Shown: positions 18,180 through 25,681 of the stretch, piece by piece | Layout of the letters: each line of letters begins with the position of its first letter | Numbering within the stretch: the stretch's first letter is position 1 | Source of the DNA: Clostridium cellulovorans 743B | Lineage (GTDB): Bacteria > Bacillota > Clostridia > Clostridiales > Clostridiaceae | Length of the DNA stretch: 64,000 nucleotides | Reading direction: 5' to 3' | Assembly (NCBI RefSeq): GCF_000145275.1 | Contig: NC_014393.1 | Coordinates: forward strand, 4,278,001-4,342,000 | Made by a program: the position numbers and the translations under genes | The notes under the pieces: model-generated | The model's database searches: none | What the model was told of the DNA's origin: nothing | Seen by the model: only the letters and a program-made list of their open reading frames with translations

Positions 18180-18737
18180 TTAATCAAAAACAACCTTCCA
18201 TTCCTCATTCTTATATGCCTTAAAGCACATTTCAATTTGACTCTTAGTGTTTCTTGTAATAGATAACGGTGGAAGTTCCTCAAGGCTAAAAAAGCCACTA
18301 TCAGAGGTTTCTATATTAGGCTTAAATTCGCCATCTATGATATCACATAGTACAAATACCTTACATATCCCATGAGCAATTATAGGAATATTGTGTTTGT
18401 TTCTATCCAACAGTGCAATTACTCTATTAGGTTCAACATCTAAACCAGCTTCCTCTTTTACTTCCTTAACGACATTTGATTTTACCGTTTGATTAACATC
18501 CATCCAACCACCTGGCAAAGACCATTCCTTAGTTGCAGATTCTTGTACTAATAATATTTTATCATCTTTGAAAATCGCTGCTCTAGTATCTAACTTTGGA
18601 GTTTGATACCCTGTTTCATTACAAAATACATCTTTAACTTTATCAAGATTAAGCCCTGACTTAGCACTGACAATCTCTGCTGAAAGTTCACGAATTCTTT
18701 CAAATCTCTCTATATCATATTTATCTTTAGAATAAAA
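18180..18737 (-). pseudogene. NUDIX hydrolase, 5'-truncated
   Basis: The frame reads a NUDIX_N_2-type N-terminal region (YSKDKYDIERFERIRELSAE, CNETGYQTPKLDTR), then a NUDIX domain with PGGWMDVN and EVKEEAGLDV. The box is near-canonical, with Gln and Lys at two usual Glu/Arg positions. An ATG at 18518 would give only 112 residues, starting in the middle of the NUDIX box and missing half the domain. Upstream of about 18735 the homology stops and the frame has no ATG, GTG or TTG before a TGA at about 18786. The family normally has about 25 more residues. The break coincides with the start of phage-like genes, so the prophage or a rearrangement probably removed the start. Confidence 0.65.
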
Positions 18738-18962
18738 AAGTATATATACATTAATAGAATTTATTAGAAAATAAGAAGTAATTCACTTTTTATTAAAGTA
18801 TGTCCTAGATGTTTTTAGGCGATAATTGACTACATTTCTGCCGTTTCATCTGCCGTCACAAAAACCCCCTCCCCTACCGCTTAAAATGTGCACACATTAG
18901 GAGGGTAATGTATCAAAAAGTTTTGATTTTTTAGCTATTAATACTGAAAAAGGAGAGTAGGG
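18738..18962. other. Chromosome/prophage junction region, no gene
   Basis: This stretch separates the truncated NUDIX gene from the first prophage-side gene. It holds a C-rich patch (18860-18880), a TTGACT at 18827 and a possible promoter before the RHH gene, but no readable gene. The attachment core should be here or at the last homologous NUDIX codons, but it cannot be defined without the right end. Confidence 0.4.
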
Positions 18963-19205
18963 ATGAAAACTTTTGCTTACGGTTTAGCAAGTGATCTTAG
19001 TGCAGAAGATGAAATCAAACCAAAAGAAATTGAAGGAAGAAAACCCATTGATAAGATTAAATATGAAAGAATAGTTTTTAGGGTTACCGAAGAAGAAAAA
19101 CTAATATTTGAGCAATTAGCAAAAGTAAACGGCATGACCGTTAGCGCATATATAAGATACCTAGTGCTTTACCAAGAATTTAATAAAACTATTAAAGAGG
19201 TGTAG
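18963..19205 (+). CDS. Ribbon-helix-helix-type small DNA-binding protein
   Basis: This 80-residue protein has a disordered acidic N-terminus and a C-terminal RHH-like unit, RIVFRVTEEEKLIFEQLAKV followed by GMTVSAYIRYLVL. That pattern is seen in Arc-like repressors and plasmid mobilisation or copy-control proteins. A GGAGAGTAGGG ribosome site precedes the ATG. It heads a short plus-strand operon at the prophage edge, opposite to the rest of the phage. DNA target unknown. Confidence 0.65.
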   Translation: MKTFAYGLASDLSAEDEIKPKEIEGRKPIDKIKYERIVFRVTEEEKLIFEQLAKVNGMTVSAYIRYLVLYQEFNKTIKEV

Positions 19206-19208
19206 AAA

Positions 19209-19400
19209 ATGTATAATGTAAATCTTGAAAGAGATGAAATAGTCTATCTTATATCTAAGCTTGAACCAATTGTGGAGGAATTAGAATCATTGCTAAAAAC
19301 TTGTAAAGATTCTAGTGAATTTTCTAAAGAAGAGTTTGAAAAACTCGTAAAATATAAAAAGCGTACCCTACAAAAATTGCGTGGTGCAATTGGACTTTAG
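19209..19400 (+). CDS. Hypothetical small protein
   Basis: This 63-residue, highly charged helical protein has no recognised family. It starts 4 bp after the RHH gene with an AGAGGTG ribosome site, so it is co-transcribed with it. Confidence 0.6.
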   Translation: MYNVNLERDEIVYLISKLEPIVEELESLLKTCKDSSEFSKEEFEKLVKYKKRTLQKLRGAIGL

Positions 19401-19413
19401 GAGAGAAAATGAT

Positions 19414-19575
19414 ATGGATAATTATGAAGCTGTAGCTTACGCTGTAGTAGCTATAAAAGAATTAGATATAGAAGGTCAAGAAGTGAACGAAATCACATTA
19501 AAAGGACGTATGTTAAAACTTATGGATAAGTATTCAGAAGAAGAGATTTATAAAAAGCATATTGGAAATAATTAA
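19414..19575 (+). CDS. Hypothetical small protein
   Basis: This 53-residue acidic protein starts at ATG 19414, eight bases after AGGAGAG; an earlier in-frame ATG at 19381 lies inside the previous gene and has no site. It is the third gene of the plus-strand edge operon. Function unknown. Confidence 0.55.
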   Translation: MDNYEAVAYAVVAIKELDIEGQEVNEITLKGRMLKLMDKYSEEEIYKKHIGNN

Positions 19576-19586
19576 ATACAAAAATG

Positions 19587-19611
19587 CCCTCAGATAATTC
19601 TGAGGGTTTAA
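19587..19611. terminator. Terminator between convergent genes
   Basis: CCCTCAGA (19587-19594) pairs with TTCTGAGGG (19598-19606) and is followed by TTTAACTTTT. It separates the plus-strand edge operon from the minus-strand par genes. Confidence 0.7.
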
Positions 19612-19615
19612 CTTT

Positions 19616-19819
19616 TCATATATCTAGTAATGAATTAACTTTTGGTTCCTGATTTTCTCGTTTTTCTTGCTTCACTACTGCTTTTGTTATTCCTTGCTTT
19701 TCTTCAAGCATTTTTGCCTTTAAGATGTCTTTTACGAATCCGCTATAATTAGAATGTTCTCTAATCCATTGTTCTAGCTCTGTTTCGTCTTTTTTAAAAC
19801 TTAAGGTAACTAGACCCAT
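19616..19819 (-). CDS. Small ParR-like adaptor protein
   Basis: This 67-residue protein overlaps the end of the actin-like gene by 10 bp. Its N-terminus (LVTLSFKKDETELEQWIREH) fits the ribbon-helix-helix opening of ParR-type centromere-binding proteins, followed by a basic, disordered tail. In type II partition systems ParR is encoded immediately after ParM and links centromeric DNA to the filament. The assignment rests on position, size and weak motif similarity. Confidence 0.6.
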   Translation of the reverse strand: MGLVTLSFKKDETELEQWIREHSNYSGFVKDILKAKMLEEKQGITKAVVKQEKRENQEPKVNSLLDI

Positions 19820-20676
19820 AGAAGTTCACCAACCTTTTTGAAGCCCCTTACGTTCGCTAGTACAGGGTTTTGCATTATACTTATATCTTCGTATCTATTT
19901 ACAAAAGCTTTATGGAATAATGCAGCTCCTCCACCAGTTAGCATAAGTTTTTCTGTATGTGCTGAGAATTTAAAATCTAGATCAGCTTTAATCTTCATAA
20001 AATTTTCCCTTAGAACAGAAGAAACAAAGCTAATATCCACAGTTTTATTATCTATGCTTAAATAACCTTGCTTAATTATCTTCTCAGCTTTTTCAACGTC
20101 TATATCGATAGAGAATTTTGAATTTAACTGATCTGCTATATTCTTATATATATTTAAAGTACCTACATTAACTGTAGAAGTTGTCTTTAGTTCTCCATTA
20201 AAGATATACGCTATATCTGTTGTTCTCCCTCCTATGTCAATTATTATCATGTCCTCCTCGCTATCAAGGCTCTGATAAGCTCCTACACCCTCTGGATATA
20301 CTTTAAACTCAGTTATGGTTAAAGTTCTTTCTTTATCATTTAAGATTATTTTTTTATTAGATTCTTTACTAATTTTATTTTCAATTTCAGCCTTTCTACT
20401 TTTATATTGATTTATAGGCAACCCTACCACAACCTTGTTATATTGTGCAGGACTACTTAAAGCTATAGCTGAATAAAGAAGAGGTAAAAAACTTTCCTTA
20501 CTAGCTTTATCAAGTTCAGTATCTCTATTACCCTCTCCTATGTAGAATGTTTTATTATCAAACTCTATCTTGATTTTTGAGCCTAATAAATTTTCTTCTG
20601 TGCTTACTAAACTCTTAAAATTCACTCCTGTGCTTGTCTTAACACTATAGTTTCCAATATCAATTCCTAGTATCAT
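19810..20676 (-). CDS. parM: ParM/Alp-type actin-like ATPase
   Basis: This 288-residue actin-fold protein has phosphate-1 motif GIDIGNYSVKT, phosphate-2 motif IIDIGGRTTDIAY and adenosine motif LMLTGGGAALF, in the order and spacing of ParM/StbA-like proteins. Such proteins polymerise with ATP to move plasmid or phage DNA. It is coupled to a small ParR-like gene and preceded by an AT-rich region with repeated motifs. Its place at the prophage edge suggests a replicating, segregating form of the phage genome or intracellular DNA positioning, as known for AlpC of a Corynebacterium prophage. Confidence 0.85.
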   Translation of the reverse strand: MILGIDIGNYSVKTSTGVNFKSLVSTEENLLGSKIKIEFDNKTFYIGEGNRDTELDKASKESFLPLLYSAIALSSPAQYNKVVVGLPINQYKSRKAEIENKISKESNKKIILNDKERTLTITEFKVYPEGVGAYQSLDSEEDMIIIDIGGRTTDIAYIFNGELKTTSTVNVGTLNIYKNIADQLNSKFSIDIDVEKAEKIIKQGYLSIDNKTVDISFVSSVLRENFMKIKADLDFKFSAHTEKLMLTGGGAALFHKAFVNRYEDISIMQNPVLANVRGFKKVGELLWV

Positions 20677-20704
20677 TATAAACCCTCCGAAAACTTAATT
20701 AATT

Positions 20705-20808
20705 CTTATGAAATTTTATAAAATATCATAAGTTTTTTATACTTAATTCTATGTGAGAATTTTATAAATATTTCATGTTTTTATAAATTTTGTTAAACTG
20801 TATAAAAG
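20705..20808. repeat. Candidate parC centromere/operator
   Basis: A near-perfect 28-bp palindrome lies at 20705-20732 (CTTATGA, then ATTTTATAAAAT, then TCATAAG, one mismatch per arm). TATAAA-cored boxes follow at 20763, 20782 and 20801, spaced 19 bp. It is directly upstream of parM, where type II systems keep their ParR-binding iterons. Confidence 0.5.
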
Positions 20809-20835
20809 TTTATGAAGTTGACTATAATTAAAAAT

Positions 20836-20867
20836 AAAAAATAACCCCCAGAACTAAATCTGAGGGG
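20836..20867 (-). terminator. Terminator of the membrane beta-helix gene
   Basis: On the minus strand CCCC-T-CAGA and TCTG-GGGG pair across a short loop, followed by TTATTTTTTATTTTT. It isolates the upstream cargo gene from the par genes. Confidence 0.65.
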
Positions 20868-20872
20868 AATAT

Positions 20873-22114
20873 CTATTCAATATTCTTTACTACTGCCTTT
20901 GACTTTTTATCCATAACTACAAGTGATTCACCATTGCTGTTTTGAGCTGAAACATTGTCTATAATATATGATGAGTTACTAATTACCACACCTTCACTTT
21001 TACCTTTAGGAGAACATTTTATATTGCCTATTGTAACACTTTTAGTATTTTTATCTTTTCCTACTTCATCTAAAAATACATCACATTTCACATTAGGCCT
21101 TAAAGTATTTGCGTTGTTCACTATTATATTTTTAATTTTTGTGTCGCTGCACCTATTTAACCAAACACCTTTTAATTCTTGACTTTGCTTTATGCCATCG
21201 CTATCTTCTAAACCATTTTTTAATTTATATTCATCTGCTCCAAATTCATCAATTTGAATTTCACCAATGTTATGTCCATTTCCTGTAAGGTACACTCCAT
21301 GTACATCTGACTTCTTAACCCAAATTTTATCTATTTGCAAATTACTTGGATTCTTTATCCACCCATCAACTTCTACTGCCGCAACATTATTTAAACCATT
21401 TGAATCCAAATCATCTACTTCGATTAATTTACACTTCATATTTGTAGTACCTGGGGATAAATGAACCCCTCTCCCCCTTACACCTGGATAATCTGTAGCT
21501 TTTGAACCATCAGATTTAACATGTATAGCATCTACTGTAAGTCCATCAATATTACGTGTTCCAAATCTATCATATGTAACTATAGTTCCTTTTATAGTTA
21601 GGTTCTTAATCTTTTCTTTGTTATCTTCAACAAATACATGTACTAAGCCTGTTAACTCCGCACCTTCCTCAAATCGTATAGTTACATTGCTTTGAGATAT
21701 ATTTAATTGTGTTTTATATAAACCTGTAGGGAAAAATACTTCATAGCCTAGAGTACTTGCATTATCTAATACATTTTTCATAAGCTTATAATTGTTCAAT
21801 AATGAATTATCATCTGGAAACACTCCGTACCTTCTTACATCTCCATAACTGTAACGTTCATCAGTAACTCCAATCTCATTTTCTTGTATCGGATAATTTC
21901 CTAATGCTCTAGATACCGTTTCTTTTTCTTCTGATTTTACTTCTTTTTTATCAGCAATATATGTACTTATCTGTTCTATTGCCTTGCTACTTTCAACTTT
22001 ACTATGCTTAGTATCTATATAGCTATAAACGCATGTAAAGCTAAAAAGTAGCAAGCTAAAAATTAGAAATCCTATTTCAAATTTCTTCTTATCCTTATTC
22101 CTTATTCTTACCAT
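20873..22114 (-). CDS. Membrane-anchored beta-helix (pectate-lyase-like) protein
   Basis: This 413-residue protein has one N-terminal membrane anchor (residues about 12-32, FEIGFLIFSLLLFSFTCVYS), a charged linker, and an extracellular domain of repeated short beta strands typical of pectate-lyase-like right-handed helices (for example NLTIKGTIVTY, GVYLTGNGHNIGEIQI). No catalytic residues can be assigned. It lies beyond the lysis genes and has its own sigma-A promoter and terminator, so it is probably expressed in the lysogen. A role in surface modification or exclusion is inferred. Confidence 0.7.
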   Translation of the reverse strand: MVRIRNKDKKKFEIGFLIFSLLLFSFTCVYSYIDTKHSKVESSKAIEQISTYIADKKEVKSEEKETVSRALGNYPIQENEIGVTDERYSYGDVRRYGVFPDDNSLLNNYKLMKNVLDNASTLGYEVFFPTGLYKTQLNISQSNVTIRFEEGAELTGLVHVFVEDNKEKIKNLTIKGTIVTYDRFGTRNIDGLTVDAIHVKSDGSKATDYPGVRGRGVHLSPGTTNMKCKLIEVDDLDSNGLNNVAAVEVDGWIKNPSNLQIDKIWVKKSDVHGVYLTGNGHNIGEIQIDEFGADEYKLKNGLEDSDGIKQSQELKGVWLNRCSDTKIKNIIVNNANTLRPNVKCDVFLDEVGKDKNTKSVTIGNIKCSPKGKSEGVVISNSSYIIDNVSAQNSNGESLVVMDKKSKAVVKNIE

Positions 22115-22168
22115 TTACCCACTTCCTTAATAAAATGATATCTTATTTACTGTATCTAATTGAGATTA

Positions 22169-22197
22169 ATTATAAAATATGCAAATACATAAGTCAA
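22169..22197 (-). promoter_or_regulatory. sigma-A promoter of the beta-helix cargo gene
   Basis: TTGACT (22192-22197, minus strand) and TATAAT (22169-22174) are separated by 17 bases. It lies between the endolysin terminator and the cargo gene, so that gene does not depend on late transcription. Confidence 0.75.
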
Positions 22198-22260
22198 TTG
22201 GATATATATATTACTGGATATTGCCATAATTTAAATGCATCACCAAAAATGACTTGCACA

Positions 22261-22307
22261 AAAAAGAAAAAAGGTAGTAAGCTAGAATTTATCTAACTCA
22301 CTACCTT
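22261..22307 (-). terminator. Terminator after endolysin
   Basis: On the minus strand AAGGTAGTGAGTTAGA pairs with TCTAGCTTACTACCTT across a 5-base loop, followed by TTTTCTTTTTT. It marks the end of the late (lysis) operon. Confidence 0.75.
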
Positions 22308-22311
22308 GCTT

Positions 22312-23169
22312 TTATTTAACTAGATTTTCTATATCATTAACTTGTTTTTTCAGTTGCTCCACCATAGCTTTGACTTTAGTATCAATTTCAGACTGAGGCA
22401 TTGCATCGACTAGTGAATAAGTAAACTTTCTTCCTTCTCTCCATCCAAACTCATAATAGTGATCTAAGCCTGAAACAAAAATACCTTTATTTACTGCAGC
22501 AGCAACATCAGGATTACATATTAAATATCCTGAATCTGTGTATCCTGTTGGAATTGGTGGTAATGGTTGTCTACCTTCTTTCTTGCCATATGCTAAATAA
22601 TGCTGATATGGATCAATTCCATTCTTTGCAACATCTTGATATTGTGACAAGTACCAGGTTCTACTAAATGCTCTTATCTTCATTTCTTCTTCCTCCACTT
22701 CATTTACTATCTTATCTTTAAAATCTGCCCACCTTGTCCAATTATTACAACTAAAAGGACTTGGGCAATTCTTTCTACTAGCATCATAATGTCTCACAAC
22801 TCTATCTATAGGTACACCATATTTATTCATCAGTAGCCTTATTAAATCTCTAGCGTTTTTTGCTGTCTTTTCTGAAATGTCTCCATTGGTTCCACACATT
22901 TCTATTCCGATGGAATTATAATTTGATATTCCATAAGCTCCATTACCATCGCCACAATGCCAACTAGCATTAAAATCTTCTACCACTTGATAAATAACAT
23001 TATCATCAACAAAATAGTGTGCTGAAGCTTCTCTATCGCACGCATTGAAGTAATTTGCATTGCCTTGTGCTGAATCGTTAGAATTACCTGTAAAATGGCA
23101 TACTATGTATTGAACATTGTTACCATCTTCATAATTGTAATTACTTATTTGTTTTATAATTGATACCAC
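22312..23169 (-). CDS. Endolysin, N-acetylmuramoyl-L-alanine amidase
   Basis: Residues 1 to about 155 form an Amidase_2 domain with zinc-site motifs VCHFTGNS, RHYDASRKNCP and a central EMCG. It cuts the bond between muramic acid and the peptide stem at lysis. The C-terminus has two related repeats, RTWYLSQYQDVAKNGID...YGKKEGR and DSGYLICNPDVAAAVNKG...GWREGRKF, probably wall-binding. A coiled tail ends the protein. It starts at GTG with GGAGTGATATAG upstream. It follows two or three holin-like genes, the usual lysis order. Confidence 0.93.
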   Translation of the reverse strand: MVSIIKQISNYNYEDGNNVQYIVCHFTGNSNDSAQGNANYFNACDREASAHYFVDDNVIYQVVEDFNASWHCGDGNGAYGISNYNSIGIEMCGTNGDISEKTAKNARDLIRLLMNKYGVPIDRVVRHYDASRKNCPSPFSCNNWTRWADFKDKIVNEVEEEEMKIRAFSRTWYLSQYQDVAKNGIDPYQHYLAYGKKEGRQPLPPIPTGYTDSGYLICNPDVAAAVNKGIFVSGLDHYYEFGWREGRKFTYSLVDAMPQSEIDTKVKAMVEQLKKQVNDIENLVK

Positions 23170-23174
23170 CTATA

Positions 23175-23357
23175 TCACTCCTTCTTTGTATCCCTAACTG
23201 TTGATTGTCCAAAATAAAAAGCAACAACAAGTGAAAATACAGTAAGAAACTGCTCACTTGAAATTGCTTCTCTTAAAGCCATTATGCAGAATACTAAAGT
23301 CAAACCTAATGCTATAAGTTTTTTAACTTGCATTAGTTCTGATAATCTTTTTAACAT
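23175..23357 (-). CDS. Small membrane protein, probable holin
   Basis: This 60-residue protein has two hydrophobic stretches (LIALGLTLVFCIMAL and FLTVFSLVVAFYFG) and a charged tail. It lies 5 bp before the endolysin. Size, topology and position fit a class II holin. Family not recognised. Confidence 0.6.
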   Translation of the reverse strand: MLKRLSELMQVKKLIALGLTLVFCIMALREAISSEQFLTVFSLVVAFYFGQSTVRDTKKE

Positions 23358-23368
23358 AAAATCACCTC

Positions 23369-23686
23369 TTATTTTGATCTCATAATAGTTAATATAGACG
23401 AAACTACAGCACCTATAATTACACCTATAGTAGTTGTTATGATCTGCATTTTTACACTGTTTGCATTTTTCTTTTGCATATTATCAAAGTTCTTCCAATT
23501 GTCATTAAGAGTATTGATTTTTTCAAGTATATTTTTATTACCTTCATCTATCCTTGCTAAGGTTTCATTAACATCACCTAATTTATTTTTTAGACTTGAA
23601 ACTTCTTCTTTAAGATTTTTGTTTTCTTCTGCTAATTTATCATATTTTTCTTCTAGTCTAATTAATTTTTCTTCTGTAGTATCCAT
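23369..23686 (-). CDS. Coiled-coil protein with C-terminal anchor (XhlA-like)
   Basis: This 105-residue protein has a long N-terminal coiled coil (heptads of Leu/Ile between Lys and Glu) and a single C-terminal membrane segment (IITTTIGVIIGAVVSSILTI). This layout matches XhlA-type lysis accessory proteins of Gram-positive phages. It is in the lysis cassette, 11 bp before the holin-like gene. Confidence 0.65.
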   Translation of the reverse strand: MDTTEEKLIRLEEKYDKLAEENKNLKEEVSSLKNKLGDVNETLARIDEGNKNILEKINTLNDNWKNFDNMQKKNANSVKMQIITTTIGVIIGAVVSSILTIMRSK

Positions 23687-24069
23687 CCTACTTCTCCTTT
23701 TTCCTTCTCAAAATATTTAATATTCCACCAACCCCACCTCTTGGTAGGAAAATCTTTCTGAACCAATCCAACATTATCTGCACCACTTTCATTTTGTATA
23801 TTAAAGTTTCCTGTACTGTTTTGAATATTTGAATAATACTTAGTTAAATATGGAGTTGTAAAATAACAATAAACCCATATGGAGCCAAAAATACTTCCAC
23901 ATATCGCAAGTATTCTAAAAGTAACATTTAACATGTAAAAATATTTATCTAGTCTTTTAAAAAATTCTTTTTGCTGTATCTTTTGTTCGTTGTAATGTTT
24001 CTCTTCAAATTCTTTTGTAATTTCTTTTGCTATAACTTTAGCTAAGTCAATTACTTCATTATTCATCAC
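23662..24069 (-). CDS. Hypothetical membrane protein
   Basis: This 135-residue protein has a charged N-terminus, one membrane segment (FRILAICGSIFGSIWVYCYF) and an Asn-rich external part. It overlaps the start of the coiled-coil gene by 25 bp. It lies between the tail genes and the lysis cassette and may belong to the latter. Family not recognised. Confidence 0.55.
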   Translation of the reverse strand: MMNNEVIDLAKVIAKEITKEFEEKHYNEQKIQQKEFFKRLDKYFYMLNVTFRILAICGSIFGSIWVYCYFTTPYLTKYYSNIQNSTGNFNIQNESGADNVGLVQKDFPTKRWGWWNIKYFEKEKGEVGWILQKKN

Positions 24070-24092
24070 TTACTCTCTTTCATTTTGATATA

Positions 24093-24122
24093 GAAAAAGG
24101 CATTAGATTTATTCTAGTGCCT
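24093..24122 (-). terminator. Terminator after the tail collar gene
   Basis: On the minus strand GGCACTAGA pairs with TCTAATGCC around ATAAA, followed by TTTTTCTAT. It overlaps the collar stop codon. Confidence 0.6.
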
Positions 24123-25017
24123 AATACTTAATTATGTAATTTAACGCTAAATAAGGCTGCGTGATATTAAAAGGTTGTCCGCCACCAGTATAAGTAGTGT
24201 CCTCAATTCTGTTAGTTTCGTCGGTGGCGTTTCCGTTATTGAAAACACCTTCTAACTCTTGTACCCCGTATGTGTCGTCAACTTGGTGTTTGTGCGGTGT
24301 TAATTCTTGCAAAGTCAACAAATGTGTTTCTTCTCCGCCAATTTGCCCGATGGTTCTATTTGTGCCAGTAATATTTAATGTATGTGTACCAGTTCCCACG
24401 TTTGTTATATCTACTACAGTGCCAGCTAATGCATTTTGGGTAGTAGTAGCTAGTTTAATATTACTAGCATTAGTGCCAGCTGCTATATAGTAAGTTATTC
24501 CACTTACTATTCCTCCTGGCATCGTACCACTGGTAGTTATTTTTACAGGCATACCTACATAAAGTGTTGTTGCACATCCAATTATATTTATTTGATTATT
24601 AGTTATATCAACACTCGTTGTAGGGAAATTAAACTTATAAGATAACTAGCCAGAACCTATTGGAACTCTACCACGCATATCTGGTAAATTAAATGTAGTT
24701 GTTCCATCTCCATTACCGTAAGTTGTGCCTATTGCTGTATATAGATTAGCATATGTTTCTCTTGATACAGCACTACCGTCACAAATCAACCAGCCTTGTG
24801 GTGCTGTAGTTGTCGCTGTCATATCAATTTTACCTGGGAAAGTTCCACTACTACCGTTTAATTTTTCTTGGCACATGAAATATAAATACATATCTGTTCT
24901 ACTTGAATATTCATTTATCTGAGGTAAATCTTCAAAGGTAATAGTATTTATACCATTTAAAAAAGCCATGTAGATATCTGTCTTGCTTACATGCGTAGGC
25001 AAATCATTTATATCCAT
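24121..25017 (-). pseudogene. Phage tail collar fibre protein interrupted by one in-frame TAG
   Basis: One continuous reading frame of about 299 codons is broken only by TAG at 24646-24648. The N-terminal part (24649-25017) holds a tail-collar domain, APQGWLICDGSAVSRETYAN and FNLPDMRGRVPIGSG. After the TAG the same frame continues LSYKFNFPTTSVDITNNQ, into a repeat-type receptor module (MPGGIVSGITYY) and then the rest of the collar domain (GGEETHLLTLQELTPHKH). A downstream ATG at 24552 gives a 143-residue C-terminal fragment. The gene's own stop is also TAG, so general amber suppression is unlikely. Either a recent nonsense mutation or a base error. Confidence 0.75.
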
Positions 25018-25040
25018 TTTATCAACCCCTTTTTTTAGAA

Positions 25041-25074
25041 TAAAAATAGAGACTAGAATTTAATCTAATCTCTA
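25041..25074 (-). terminator. Terminator of the secreted tail-spike relative
   Basis: On the minus strand TAGAGATTAGA pairs with TCTAGTCTCTA across 6 bases and is followed by TTTTTATTCT. It directly follows the cargo gene's stop codon. Confidence 0.7.
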
Positions 25075-25626
25075 TAAACCATCACAATTTCTAAATTTTA
25101 TATTTTCATAGTTATTTACAGCTCGTCCACTTGCGCTACCAATACTTACAAATTCGCAATCCTCAAAAGTTATATCTATATTATTATCCAATGCATTAAA
25201 TACATAATTCCCATTTACAATTCGAATCTTTAGTTTTTTTATATTACAATGAATCATATTTTCAGATGTATAGACTCTAAAAATATCATATCCTTCCGTA
25301 TTGCTCATATCTGTATTTTCGTAATTTATCATTGCAGCTTCATTGCCCGTAGATTCAATATCTACATAATCTTTTAAAGTTATATTGCACTCATTATATT
25401 CATACCCACCCTCTATTTTTATTAGATATCTTTTGTCGGGTCCACTACGAGTTATGCTCTCCATTGCTGATTTTAAAGTTGGAAATGTTAAGCCATCATC
25501 AATCCCTGGATGAACATATATAACGTTTGTGTATTTAGAGTAAGGTGGGTTTTTGCTTAATATAACCACTGAAGAAAATGAACAAATAAAAAATGTTATA
25601 ATTAAAAACTTATATATCTTTTTCAT
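25072..25626 (-). CDS. Secreted or anchored relative of the phage tail spike
   Basis: This 184-residue protein has an N-terminal signal or anchor (KKIYKFLIITFFICSFSSVV) and a beta-helix domain. The domain aligns by eye with the middle of the tail spike encoded just upstream: both have ITLKDYVDIE, an IHC-IK block, ITFEDC and an IKFRNC/IRFINC pair in the same order. The gene has its own extended -10 promoter, a GTAGGAGG ribosome site and its own terminator within the tail operon, so it is a moron-like insert. A secreted copy of the receptor-binding part could mask the receptor; this is inference. Confidence 0.7.
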   Translation of the reverse strand: MKKIYKFLIITFFICSFSSVVILSKNPPYSKYTNVIYVHPGIDDGLTFPTLKSAMESITRSGPDKRYLIKIEGGYEYNECNITLKDYVDIESTGNEAAMINYENTDMSNTEGYDIFRVYTSENMIHCNIKKLKIRIVNGNYVFNALDNNIDITFEDCEFVSIGSASGRAVNNYENIKFRNCDGL

Positions 25627-25656
25627 TTAATTTTCCTCCTACATCGTATATTAACA

Positions 25657-25665
25657 ATTATAACA
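25657..25665 (-). promoter_or_regulatory. Extended -10 promoter of the cargo gene
   Basis: TGTTATAAT on the minus strand is a TGN-TATAAT extended -10 element about 30 bp upstream of the ATG. No good -35 is seen, as is common for extended -10 promoters. Confidence 0.5.
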
Positions 25666-25681
25666 CTTTTTTAGTTTAATA

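Noticed and set aside
18180..18518. Full-length 112-residue NUDIX gene from the ATG at 18518
   Set aside because: It starts at the NUDIX box itself and omits conserved residues that are present in frame upstream, so it is only the tail of a longer gene.
24121..25017. General amber-codon recoding in the phage
   Set aside because: TAG is used as a real stop elsewhere in the phage (for example the head closure gene and the collar gene itself), so a recoded phage is unlikely.
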